Source of the DNA: Nesterenkonia sp. E16_10
Lineage (GTDB): Bacteria; Actinomycetota; Actinomycetes; Actinomycetales; Micrococcaceae
NCBI RefSeq assembly: GCF_017347085.1
Contig: NZ_JADPSA010000024.1
Coordinates: 1 to 64,000, forward strand
Direction of reading: 5' to 3'
Length of the DNA: 64,000 nucleotides
A program made the position numbers and the translations under genes. This document shows, one piece after another, positions 1 to 7,413 of this stretch (position 1 is the first letter of the stretch; each line of letters opens with the position of its first letter). A model generated the notes under the pieces. It had not been told where the DNA came from. It worked only from the letters and a program-made list of their open reading frames with translations, and did no database searches.

Positions 1-896
1 CCGCGTGGCGGACCACCGGCGGGGGCGCCGGGGCGACCGCCGGCAGGCGCCGGGGCCTGGCTGGGCATCATCGAGGGCTTGGGACCACCCGGACGTGCCG
101 GTGCTGGGCGGGCTGCGCCGCCTGCTGCCGGTGCGCCTGGACGTGAACCGGCAGGGCCGGCCGGGCGGGGTGCGCCCGGACGGGGTGCGCCACCGGGGGC
201 ACCCTGACCGCCGCGAGGACGGGGGCCGCCGCCGCGCTCATTGCGCATCCCCTGCTGGGGTGCGAACGGGTTGTTGCCCGGACGGGGTCCTGCCGGCTTG
301 GGGCCGGGGCGAGGGCCGCCGGTGCCGCCGGGCCGGGGGGCCTGGCGCTCGGCGCCCATGCCCTGGCTCGGTGCGTAGGGGTTGTTGCCCGGACGGGGAC
401 CGCCGGGCTTGGCGCCGGATGCGGCGGGCTTCGAGGCGGGCTTCTCAGCCGGGGCCTCGGTGCTCGCGGCGGGCTTCTGCTCGGCCTTCGGCGTCTCAGC
501 CTGGGGAGCTTCAGCCTTCGGTGCCTTGGGGGCAGCGGCTGCCGGGGCCTCTGGTTCAGGGGCAGCGGCAGGCTTCGGGCCGGGCCGGGGGCCGGGCTTG
601 AAACCGCCGGGGCGGGGTGCGGAGGAGCCGGGCTGCGCCGAGGACGAGCTGTCAGCGGCAGGCGCGGAGGCGCCGTCGGACTTCTTCGCCTCTGGACGAG
701 CGGAGCCGTTGGACGCGGAGGCGTCGGAGGCGGGCTTGGCGTCAGGGAAGGCCTGACGCAGCTTCTTCGCCACCGGGGGCTCCACGGTGGATGAGGGCGA
801 CTTCACAAATTCGCCCATGCCCTGCAGTTTCGCGAGGGCTTCTTTCGAGGTGATGCCGAGCTCTTTGGCGAGCTCGTGTACGCGGGCCTTGGCCAC
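1..896 (-). CDS. infB: Translation initiation factor IF-2, N-terminal part (cut by window edge)
   Basis: IF-2 brings initiator tRNA to the 30S subunit. Only about the first 298 residues are in the window; the GTPase domain lies beyond base 1. The GTG start at 896 follows AAGGAG with a 4-nt gap. Residues 1-52 form the IF2_N helical domain ([20 protein letters not shown]...). A long linker rich in Pro, Gly, Arg and Ala follows, with repeated PRPGNNPxAPxQGM units at about residues 170-220 and then KPSMMPSQ, as is usual in actinobacterial IF-2. The frame stays open to the edge, so no frameshift is seen. It is last in the rimP-nusA-ylxR-infB order, but an unusually long 225-bp gap separates it from ylxR. 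Confidence 0.95.
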   Translation of the reverse strand, partial: MAKARVHELAKELGITSKEALAKLQGMGEFVKSPSSTVEPPVAKKLRQAFPDAKPASDASASNGSARPEAKKSDGASAPAADSSSSAQPGSSAPRPGGFKPGPRPGPKPAAAPEPEAPAAAAPKAPKAEAPQAETPKAEQKPAASTEAPAEKPASKPAASGAKPGGPRPGNNPYAPSQGMGAERQAPRPGGTGGPRPGPKPAGPRPGNNPFAPQQGMRNERGGGPRPRGGQGAPGGAPRPGAPRPAGPAGSRPGAPAAGGAARPAPARPGGPKPSMMPSQAPAPAGGRPGAPAGGPPR

Positions 897-1121
897 ATTT
901 CTCCTTAATCTGGCCCGCGCATTCCCGCTGGCACCAGCGGGGCTGATGTCAGCGGTTCATCGGCGCAGGCCGTTTGAACTGTTCTGAAACCGTGACGGAG
1001 TTGCCGTGATGGGTCATCGCTGCGAACTCATGCGTCAGTCTTCATCGGGGATCCATCTCTCTGAACCCGCTTTCTGGCTTCCTCCACCCGATCCTCCGCA
1101 TTGCTGCGAGGGGGGGCGCTG
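897..1121 (-). promoter_or_regulatory. Long infB leader with a GC-rich hairpin
   Basis: A 225-bp spacer lies between the ylxR stop and the infB start, where most genomes have only a short gap. No convincing gene is seen in it. At 924-941 there is a perfect 7-bp stem (CCCGCTG / CAGCGGG) with a 4-nt loop, about 28 nt before the infB GTG. It could be a leader structure, an mRNA processing site or an attenuator. The hairpin is read directly; its role is inference. Confidence 0.4.
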
Positions 1122-1397
1122 TCAGCCGTTGGTGCCGATAATGTCGTGCAGATCGAGCGTCCTCGGGTCCACGGTCCGGCGGAAGGCCCGGTTGAAGGCC
1201 TTGCGCTTGAGCGCGGTCTCGAAGCACTCGCGCTGCGGGTGCAGCCAGGCGCCTCGTCCGGGAAGAACCCGGGCGGTGTCCGCCACCACCAGAGGCGGGG
1301 CGGAATCGGCGGTCTGGGCCACGTCGAGTGCGAGCCTTATTGCTTTATCCTGCGCGACCTCACGACGACAGCCGATACAGGTACGCACTGGAACCAT
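1122..1397 (-). CDS. ylxR: YlxR/RnpM-family RNA-binding protein (DUF448)
   Basis: A 91-residue nucleic-acid-binding protein of the YlxR family, which is nearly always encoded between nusA and infB; the Bacillus member was reported to modulate RNase P. The family signature PVRTCIGCR is at residues 3-11, followed by GRGAWLHP near residue 47 and a basic C-terminal half (KRKAFNRAFRR). The length is normal. It starts 53 nt after the nusA stop and is probably cotranscribed. The family assignment is firm; the cellular role in this organism is not shown. Confidence 0.93.
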   Translation of the reverse strand: MVPVRTCIGCRREVAQDKAIRLALDVAQTADSAPPLVVADTARVLPGRGAWLHPQRECFETALKRKAFNRAFRRTVDPRTLDLHDIIGTNG

Positions 1398-1450
1398 GAC
1401 AGTCTACCCCTTCCGGCGGCGTCGAGCAGAAACGTCGGAGTCGGCGGCGC

Positions 1451-2428
1451 TCAGGGTGCCGCGAGGGTCGCGTCGGAGACGATGTCGATCCGCCAGCCGG
1501 TGAGCTTCGCGGCGAGCCGGGCGTTCTGGCCCTCCTTGCCGATGGCCAGGGAGAGCTGATAGTCCGGGACCACCACCCGGGCGCTGCGCGTGGCCTCATC
1601 CAGGATGGTCACCGACTTCACCTTCGAGGGCGAGAGTGCGTGGGCGATGAACTCGGCCGCGTCGTCGGAGTGATCGATGATGTCGATCTTCTCGTCGTTG
1701 AGCTCGTTCATGACCGCCCGGACGCGGGAGCCCATGGAGCCGATGCAGGCTCCCTTGGCGTTGATCCCGGACTGGTGGGCGCGCACCGCGATCTTCGTGC
1801 GGTGCCCGGCCTCCCTGGCGATGGCGGTGATCTCCACGGAGCCGTCGGCGATCTCGGGGACCTCGTGCTCGAAGAGCTTCTTCACCAGGCCCGGGTGTGA
1901 GCGGGAGAGCGTGATCGAGGGCCCGCGCATGCCGCGGTGGACGTCGACGACGAAGGCGCGGATCCGGTGACCGTGGATGTACTCCTCACCGGGCACATGC
2001 TCCTGCGGGGGCAGCAGCGCCTCGACGCTGCCCAGGTCCACCTGGATCATCTTGGGGTTGCGGCCCTGCTGGATGGTGCCAGAGATCAGCTCGCCCTCGC
2101 GGCCCTTGAACTGGCCCAGGACCTGATCATCCTCGGCGTCGCGGATCCGCTGCATGATCACCTGGCGGGCGGTGGAGGCGGCGACTCGGCCGAAGTCTCG
2201 GGGGGTGTCGTCGAACTCCCCGATGAAGGTGCCGTCCTCGTCCTGCTCCTTGGCCCAGACCGTGACATGTCCCGTGGACTGATCGATCTCGGCGCGGGCG
2301 TGCTGCAGTGCTCCGGGCGATTTGTGGTAAGCCAGCACCAGCGCCTGTTCGATGGCGGGGATCAGCCGCTGCAGCGGGATCTCGCGCTCTTTGACAAGCA
2401 TGCGCAGTGCGCTCATATCGATATCCAC
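1451..2428 (-). CDS. nusA: Transcription termination/antitermination factor NusA
   Basis: NusA binds RNA polymerase and nascent RNA and affects pausing, termination and antitermination. At 325 residues it is the short actinobacterial type, lacking the C-terminal acidic repeats of E. coli NusA. An N-terminal polymerase-binding domain (about 1-120) is followed by an S1 domain (about 125-200, with VDLGSVEALLPPQE). KH1 contains GACIGSMGSRVRAV (about residue 228) and KH2 contains LAIGKEGQNARLAAKLTGWR (about 292-312). It begins 24 nt after the rimP stop, so the two are cotranscribed. Confidence 0.97.
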   Translation of the reverse strand: MDIDMSALRMLVKEREIPLQRLIPAIEQALVLAYHKSPGALQHARAEIDQSTGHVTVWAKEQDEDGTFIGEFDDTPRDFGRVAASTARQVIMQRIRDAEDDQVLGQFKGREGELISGTIQQGRNPKMIQVDLGSVEALLPPQEHVPGEEYIHGHRIRAFVVDVHRGMRGPSITLSRSHPGLVKKLFEHEVPEIADGSVEITAIAREAGHRTKIAVRAHQSGINAKGACIGSMGSRVRAVMNELNDEKIDIIDHSDDAAEFIAHALSPSKVKSVTILDEATRSARVVVPDYQLSLAIGKEGQNARLAAKLTGWRIDIVSDATLAAP

Positions 2429-2452
2429 TTGTGCCTCCGGTTAAGCCAGTAT

Positions 2453-2998
2453 CTACTGCGTATGGGAAAACTCTACCTGCACTCGTGCCTGGTCGATGGC
2501 CGAGAGATTGATCCGTGCGGGGTCTCCGTACTTCACCGGCATCCCCTTCTTGGGGCTCGGCTTCTGCTCGACCACGGTGATGGCGCCGTCCTCGACCGAC
2601 TGGAGCCGGGCCAGGATCGGGCTGTGCCCGGTCTGAGTGATCTCCAGCAGCCGCCCCAGATTGCGCTCGAAGTGCCGCTGTGTGGTGAGCGGGCGGGTCG
2701 CGCCGGGGGTGGAGACCTCCAGGTCGTAGCTCTCCAGCTCGGGAAGCACGTCGTCCTCGTCGAAGCGGGCCGAGATCGCCTGGGAGACTTCGGCGATGGT
2801 GTCCAGATCCACCTGTTCGGTGCCGGTGAGCATATCCACCGAGACCTTCAGCGTGGTGGTGGGCCCGTTGGCGACGAGCTCGATCTCCTCGAGGTGCAGC
2901 CCCTGGGCGGTGATCGTGTCGGTGATCAGCTCGGCGATCTTCGCGGTGCGGGCGTCCTTGAAGCGCTGCTCGCCGGTGGGGCGGGGGGCGGTGGCCAT
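2453..2998 (-). CDS. rimP: Ribosome maturation factor RimP
   Basis: RimP assists late 30S assembly. I choose the ATG at 2998 (MATAPRPTGEQRFK), giving 181 residues, because the open frame upstream of it is compositionally nonsense and the normal family N-terminus begins here. The family core is clear: LHLEEIELV near residue 35, DLDTIAEVSQAIS near 65, YDLEVSTPGATRPL near 95 and FERNLGRLLEI near 115. It heads the operon with nusA, ylxR and infB. An inverted repeat lies in its upstream region at 3023-3060. Confidence 0.95.
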   Translation of the reverse strand: MATAPRPTGEQRFKDARTAKIAELITDTITAQGLHLEEIELVANGPTTTLKVSVDMLTGTEQVDLDTIAEVSQAISARFDEDDVLPELESYDLEVSTPGATRPLTTQRHFERNLGRLLEITQTGHSPILARLQSVEDGAITVVEQKPSPKKGMPVKYGDPARINLSAIDQARVQVEFSHTQ

Positions 2999-3022
2999 GA
3001 CGGTCCTATCAGTGGTGGTCTG

Positions 3023-3060
3023 CGGTGCGTCTCTATTGTGCCTGAGACTCAACGCACCGC
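3023..3060 (-). promoter_or_regulatory. Inverted repeat upstream of the rimP-nusA operon
   Basis: Two perfect 9-bp arms, GCGGTGCGT (3023-3031) and ACGCACCGC (3052-3060), are separated by 20 bp, 25 bp upstream of the rimP start and within the only non-coding gap before the operon. It could be an operator or, if transcribed, a leader hairpin. The arms are seen directly; no regulator is known. Confidence 0.4.
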
Positions 3061-3083
3061 CTACCGCCGGGGCGGCGGGCGGC

Positions 3084-3497
3084 TCAGCGCAGCAGCTTGG
3101 CCTTTCCGGCCGCGAACTCCTCCTCGCTGAGCAGCCCGGATCGTCGCAGCTCGGCCAGCCTCTGGAGGTCATCGAGCAGGCTGGCGCCACCTGACGCGGA
3201 GAGCTGCGCCGGTGCTGCGGGGGCGGGTGGGGCGGCATGGGCCAGCGCCGCCAGCGCGGCCGTCTCGATGCGCGCCTGCTGGTGGGCGGCTGAGTACTGC
3301 TCCTGCTCCTCACGATCCCGGCGCTGTTCGTCGACCTCGACCTGACCGGTCAGGGCCGAGCTGGATCCAGCGAGCGCCGAGGTGGATCCAGCCAGCGCCG
3401 AGGTGGATCCAGCCAGCGCCGAGGTGGATCCAGCCAGCGCCGAGGTGCGCTCCGCCAGTCCGATCAGGCCCGGGCGTCCTCTGCGTTCGATGATCAT
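3084..3497 (-). CDS. Small SHOCT-domain protein with internal heptad tandem repeat
   Basis: A 137-residue protein starting at the ATG at 3497 (MIIERRGRPGL), which has GGAAGGA about 8 nt upstream and overlaps the preceding gene's stop as ATGA. The C-terminal ~35 residues (LLDDLQRLAELRRSGLLSEEEFAAGKAKLL) form a SHOCT domain, a short helical module usually placed at protein ends and thought to mediate oligomerisation or membrane-linked roles. Residues about 20-55 are a perfect heptad repeat, STSALAG four times, encoded by a 21-bp tandem repeat. No transmembrane segment is visible. It forms a coupled pair with the DUF6325-like gene; the function is unknown. Confidence 0.75.
   Translation of the reverse strand: MIIERRGRPGLIGLAERTSALAGSTSALAGSTSALAGSTSALAGSSSALTGQVEVDEQRRDREEQEQYSAAHQQARIETAALAALAHAAPPAPAAPAQLSASGGASLLDDLQRLAELRRSGLLSEEEFAAGKAKLLR
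3360..3450. repeat. 21-bp tandem repeat inside the SHOCT gene
   Basis: About four copies of a 21-bp unit (core GGATCCAGCCAGCGCCGAGG), nearly identical at the DNA level. The unit is a multiple of three, so copy-number change would add or remove the heptad STSALAG without breaking the frame. Confidence 0.85.
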
Positions 3498-4042
3498 GGC
3501 GAGGTTCCTTCCACCGGGTTGTACAGGTCGATGAGCGCGTTGACCACCGGGGCCGGTATCTGCGCGCTGCGCAGCACCTGCGCCCGGCCGGGGGCGAGCC
3601 GCTCCGCAAGGGCCAGCTCGACTCTGAGCTCCAGTGCCAGCACCGCCGCAGAGGATCCAGGGGCCAGCGGCGCGGCAAGGTCGGCGAGGTCCTCCTCCCC
3701 GATCAGCCCCTCGGTCACGGGGTCGGGTCCCACCGTCCAACCCTGCCGGTCCCGGTCCTGCCGATCCGGATCCGTTCGCGCCGGATGCGGTCGCGGGGGA
3801 ACCTGCCGATCCAGGCCCAGCCGATCCAGGCCCTGCCAATCCAGACCCAAGAGCTCCCGGCTGGGGAGATCAAGCATCCTCACCTCGCCGCTGTGGTTCT
3901 TGCTCACGGTGACCAGATCCAGCAGTCGCACCATTCCGGAAGCGAGCACCCCCAGCAACGGTGCCAGGCATCCGGGCGCGGGCCGCTCGGCGTCGAAGAC
4001 GATCAGATAGAGCTCCACGGGTCCATATCGGAAGTCAGGCAT
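3494..4042 (-). CDS. DUF6325-like protein
   Basis: I choose the ATG at 4042 (MPDFRYGPVELYLIVFDAERP), with GAGGATGAGG upstream, giving 182 residues. The N-terminal block (PVELYLIVF..ERPAPGCLAPLLGVLASGMVRLLDLV) and the C-terminal block with acidic and alanine-rich helices match the small actinobacterial DUF6325-type proteins that often precede SHOCT-domain genes. The middle (about residues 70-110) carries degenerate GLDRLGLDRQ-type repeats, encoded by imperfect 15-bp DNA repeats, and looks like an expansion of the normal linker. Its stop overlaps the SHOCT gene start, so the two are translationally coupled. Biochemical role unknown. Confidence 0.65.
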   Translation of the reverse strand: MPDFRYGPVELYLIVFDAERPAPGCLAPLLGVLASGMVRLLDLVTVSKNHSGEVRMLDLPSRELLGLDWQGLDRLGLDRQVPPRPHPARTDPDRQDRDRQGWTVGPDPVTEGLIGEEDLADLAAPLAPGSSAAVLALELRVELALAERLAPGRAQVLRSAQIPAPVVNALIDLYNPVEGTSP

Positions 4043-4142
4043 GGCCTCATCCTCTTCAGTGGTCTCCTTCGTTCTGGCAGAGTCCTGCAACGCATGGAGC
4101 GTCTGCACCGATGTTCGCAGAGCCGAACACGATGCCCGGTTC

Positions 4143-4165
4143 CGCTCACCCAGAACGGGTGAGCG
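4143..4165. promoter_or_regulatory. Perfect palindrome in a divergent promoter region
   Basis: CGCTCACCC (4143-4151) and GGGTGAGCG (4157-4165) are perfect 9-bp arms around AGAAC. They lie in the 205-bp gap between the DUF6325/SHOCT operon (leftward) and the PLDc_N/SHOCT gene (rightward). Symmetry, length and position suit a dimeric repressor or activator controlling both sides; a terminator is unlikely because no gene ends here. No other candidate gene is seen in 4043-4247. Confidence 0.55.
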
Positions 4166-4247
4166 TGGGCCCGCTCGTCGGCGGTCTATGTGACTCTCAA
4201 GGTGTCAATCCTGACGAGAACGGCATACCGCACAGAAGGGCAGTGTC

Positions 4248-4634
4248 ATGGAATTCTGGGAATCGTTCTGGTCCATCATCTGGTGGTTCGTCTGGGCCTT
4301 CGTCTTCGTGGCCTATCTGATGGTCCTGTTCAGCATCATCGGAGACATCTTCCGGGACCGGGAGCTCGGCGGTTTCGCAAAGGCCGTCTGGGTGTTCTGT
4401 CTGATCTTCTTCCCCTTCATCACGGCACTGGTCTATCTCATCGCTCGTGGCAGCGGCATGGCCGAGCGTGGAGCCGCTGCCGACCAGCGGCATCACGAGG
4501 CGCTGCTGGCTCGTCTGCGGGAAGTGGGCGTGAGCAGTCCCAGCGTGGAGATCGAGAAGGCGGCGCAGATGCGCGAACAAGGCACCATCACCGAGTATGA
4601 GTTCCAGTCCTTGAAGGCCCGCGTCCTCGCCTGA
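4248..4634 (+). CDS. PLDc_N/SHOCT small membrane protein
   Basis: A 128-residue membrane protein. Two transmembrane helices (about residues 8-30 and 47-66; FVFVAYLMVLFSIIGDIFRDRELGG then VFCLIFFPFITALVYLIARG) match the phospholipase-D N-terminal-like (PLDc_N) module. A cytoplasmic SHOCT domain closes the protein (IEKAAQMREQGTITEYEFQSLKARVL, about 100-127). This two-part architecture is common in actinobacteria and its function is unknown. GAAGGGCAGTGTC lies just upstream of the ATG. It is divergent from the other SHOCT gene across the 4143-4165 palindrome, suggesting joint regulation. Confidence 0.82.
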   Translation: MEFWESFWSIIWWFVWAFVFVAYLMVLFSIIGDIFRDRELGGFAKAVWVFCLIFFPFITALVYLIARGSGMAERGAAADQRHHEALLARLREVGVSSPSVEIEKAAQMREQGTITEYEFQSLKARVLA

Positions 4635-4714
4635 GCCTGGCACGGTCGGTCGGGAGCCCCGCGTTCAGGGCTGGCGCGTTCAGAGTCGGCGCGTTCAGGG
4701 CCGGGGCTGCGGAT

Positions 4715-7288
4715 CTAGGGGGCGAGCTGCTGAGCCTCGCGACGGGTCCGGACCCCCAGCTTGCGGTGGATCGCTCGCTGGTGGGTCTTGACCGTGTTCA
4801 CCGAGACGCTCAGCGCCTCTGCGATCTCGTGGAGGGTCATGGAGGTCTGCAGCAGGCGGTACACCTCGACCTCCCGGCCGGACAGGGCAGCGAGAAGCCC
4901 CTGGCTGCTCTGTTCGGCGGTCAGGGCGCCGGCGATGAACGCCTCATGCGACGTGCGTCGGGTCAGATGGTCTGTGAGCAGCAGGCGGAGCTTCAGGTCC
5001 CCGTCGCAGAACGGCGCTCGGATGTCTTCGCGCTCCGCGATGTCCAGGGCGTACTCGCAGTATTCGTGGGCCACCTCGGGCTCTCCATGCATCCGGTGGA
5101 CCAGGGCGGCAGAGATTCTCGCGGAGATCGCCACATAGGAGACCCCCAGGAAGGCGCGATGCCGTGACAGCAGCCGGAAGGCGCCCGCGGGATCCCCGGC
5201 TCGACGCAGCACCCCGGCCAGCACGACCCCGATCATCGGCAGGTCTGCCGCCTCCGTATGTCGCGCCACCAGCACCAGCGCCCTCGGTCGTTGACCAGCG
5301 GCTTCCGCCAGCACGGCATGCGCCGCATCCCGGAAGATCGGCCACTGGGCTCCCTGGACCTCCTCCGGCGACACCGCCTCCAGCTCAGCGGCGGCACGTC
5401 GGCACAGGGCTGGATCGCGGGCACCGGCCGCACTGAAGGCCAGGAATGCGCGCACCGCACCACCCAGCGGAACCGGGAGGTCTCCCGCCTCAAGGATTCG
5501 AGTGAACCAGGCAGCCGCGTTCTCGAAGTCCGCGGACCAGTAGGCCAGCAGTCCCGATGCGGTGCCCAGTGCACTGCCCTCGTAGGCGGTCAGTGTCGCG
5601 GCCGAGGCCTGAATCGGTGCATCGACCTCTCGCAGAATGCGCCGGGCCCGGGAGTTTCTCCCGTCGCACAGATGAATCATGGCGAGACTGCCCAGCGCGC
5701 TGCGCTCCAGGTGTGTCTCGTGCATCGCTGCCCACTCGCGAGCGGCGGCAGACATGATCTCGGGAGCCGAGGCGGGGTGCAGCCGAAGCCGCAGCTCGGT
5801 CCAGGTCAGCAGGAACAGCACCGCGACCCGCTCCCGTCCCTCGTACTCCCCCGCCACCGCGAGCCACGCGTGGACGTCCTTGGTCGCCTCCAGCGCCGCC
5901 TTCGGGTCATCGGTGAGCAGCAGCCGCGCCACCCGGAGGATGGATCCCACCTCCTGGTCCGTCCCTTGCTCCGGCAGCGCGTCCAGCACCCTGTGGAACC
6001 GGGCGCGTGCCTCATGGTGTTCACCGATGGCCTCTTCGGCGCAGGCCAGGATGAGCTGGGCCGCGGCGGCGGCGGAGAGACCCCGCGGAAGCCCCGCGCA
6101 GAACGTGGCGACCTGCGCGGCGTGATCCCCGATGATCAGTTCCAACCAGTTCTCGACCAGGACCTCCATGGCGCGGTCCGGGTCATCAGCGGCCTCGAAG
6201 TGGCGCAGCGCCCTCAGGGGGTCGGTGGAGCACAGATGCTCCCCGGCCCTGCGGTGGATGAGGTTCAGCGCCGTCGGATCCTGGCGAAGCAGGATCTGGG
6301 TGCACTGCCGAGCGAAGATCGGATGCCACCGGTAGACCGGGGCCTCCTCCGATCCTCAGTGCCGGCTCAGGAAGATGCCGCGGTCGACGAGTTCCTCCAG
6401 CATCGCCGCCGCATCCTGCCGACCGGACATCGCGGTGGCGAGCCCGGCGGTCAGCTCGGTGCAGACGGTCGTGGTGAGCACGAAGACCGCGAGCGAGTCG
6501 CCGAGCCCATCGAGGATCTGGGTCTGAACGTAGCTGCGCAACAGGTCCTCGAGACTGTCCTGCGCTGGCGAGGGCCGCTGGCTGGCCAGCGCTGCCACCT
6601 GCACCGCTATCGGCCAGCCCTGCGTGTCCTCGAGCACCTCGCGCGCGTCCAGGCGACCGCCGAATCGCTTCAGCAGGCCCTCGGTCTCGGAGCGGTCGAA
6701 GGCCAGATCCTGCGCCGCCAGCTGGACTGCCGAGCCCTCCAGAAGCTGCTTCGCCAACCAGCCCTCGATCGCAGTGGTTCCCAGGAGCACCAGTCGCAGG
6801 CTCTCGGGGGCCTCCTCCACGAGCATGCCCAGCAGTCCCGCTCCGAGCTGGCCGGCGGCTCGCTGGGCGTCGTCGATCACCAGGACGCAGACCCCGCGGG
6901 CCTGCTCGAAGGTCCGGCAGATCTGGTTGTAGAGCCGGTTCACCTCGGCACCCGGATCCAGCCGCCCCAGGGCCTCGCCCAGCTCCTGCTGGGCGGGCAG
7001 CAGTCCGCGCAGCGCGGTGACCACGCCGGAGGTGAGCACGGCCGGGTCGTCGTCGGTCGGGCCCAGGCTGAGCCAGGCGACGGGGCGCGGCTGCCGCGCC
7101 GCCCATTCGGCCGCCGCCCGGGTCTTGCCGTGACCGCTGGGGGCGCTGATCACGCTGATCCGATGGCCTGAGACCGCGGCTTCGATGGCCGCGCTCACGC
7201 GAGGACGTGACAGTGCCTCCGGTCGACTGGCCGGAATGCGATAGCGGGCCCATGGCACTGTCGAATGCGCTGGCCTCGAGACGGCCAC
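4715..7288 (-). pseudogene. Large ATP-binding LuxR-family (LAL/MalT-like) regulator interrupted by an in-frame TGA
   Basis: The first part (7288 to 6356) encodes 310 residues with a Walker A motif (SAPSGHGKT, about residue 51) and Walker B (VCVLVIDDAQ, about 135), then stops at TGA (6356-6358). The reading frame continues unchanged: the 62 codons from 6355 and the stretch from the ATG at 6169 to 4715 are one frame. They give a TPR-like middle and a C-terminal LuxR helix-turn-helix (LLAALSGREVEVYRLLQ...LHEIAEALSVSVNTVKTHQ). Without the stop it would be an ~857-residue regulator of normal LAL length. The downstream ATG at 6169 has no good ribosome-binding site. It is probably inactivated; a sequencing error is possible. 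It is divergent from proS. Confidence 0.85.
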
Positions 7289-7367
7289 GCTCGGAGTATA
7301 GCCACGCCGCGCGGCGGCATGGCAGGGTTGCCCGACGACCGGTGGGAGTCCAGCTGCGAGCGCCCCT

Positions 7368-7373
7368 TAGACT
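7368..7373 (+). promoter_or_regulatory. Likely -10 box of proS
   Basis: TAGACT lies 40 nt upstream of the proS GTG in the 125-bp gap shared with the divergent LAL gene. It fits the actinobacterial TANNNT -10 consensus. No clear -35 is seen. Confidence 0.4.
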
Positions 7374-7413
7374 TGGGCCGGTAGAAGATCCCTCACCGGA
7401 AACGAGTTCACCT

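Noticed and set aside
3360-3450. Short repeats as a CRISPR array
   Set aside because: Units are directly adjacent without spacers and encode a protein heptad.
6356-6358. TGA in the LAL gene as selenocysteine
   Set aside because: No family precedent, no catalytic role at this place and no SECIS-like element recognised; a nonsense change or sequencing error is simpler.
5258-7171. 637-residue open frame on the plus strand over the LAL gene
   Set aside because: It is the antisense shadow of the interrupted regulator: Gln/His/Arg/Gly-rich, no domains, while the minus strand holds clear ATPase and HTH motifs.
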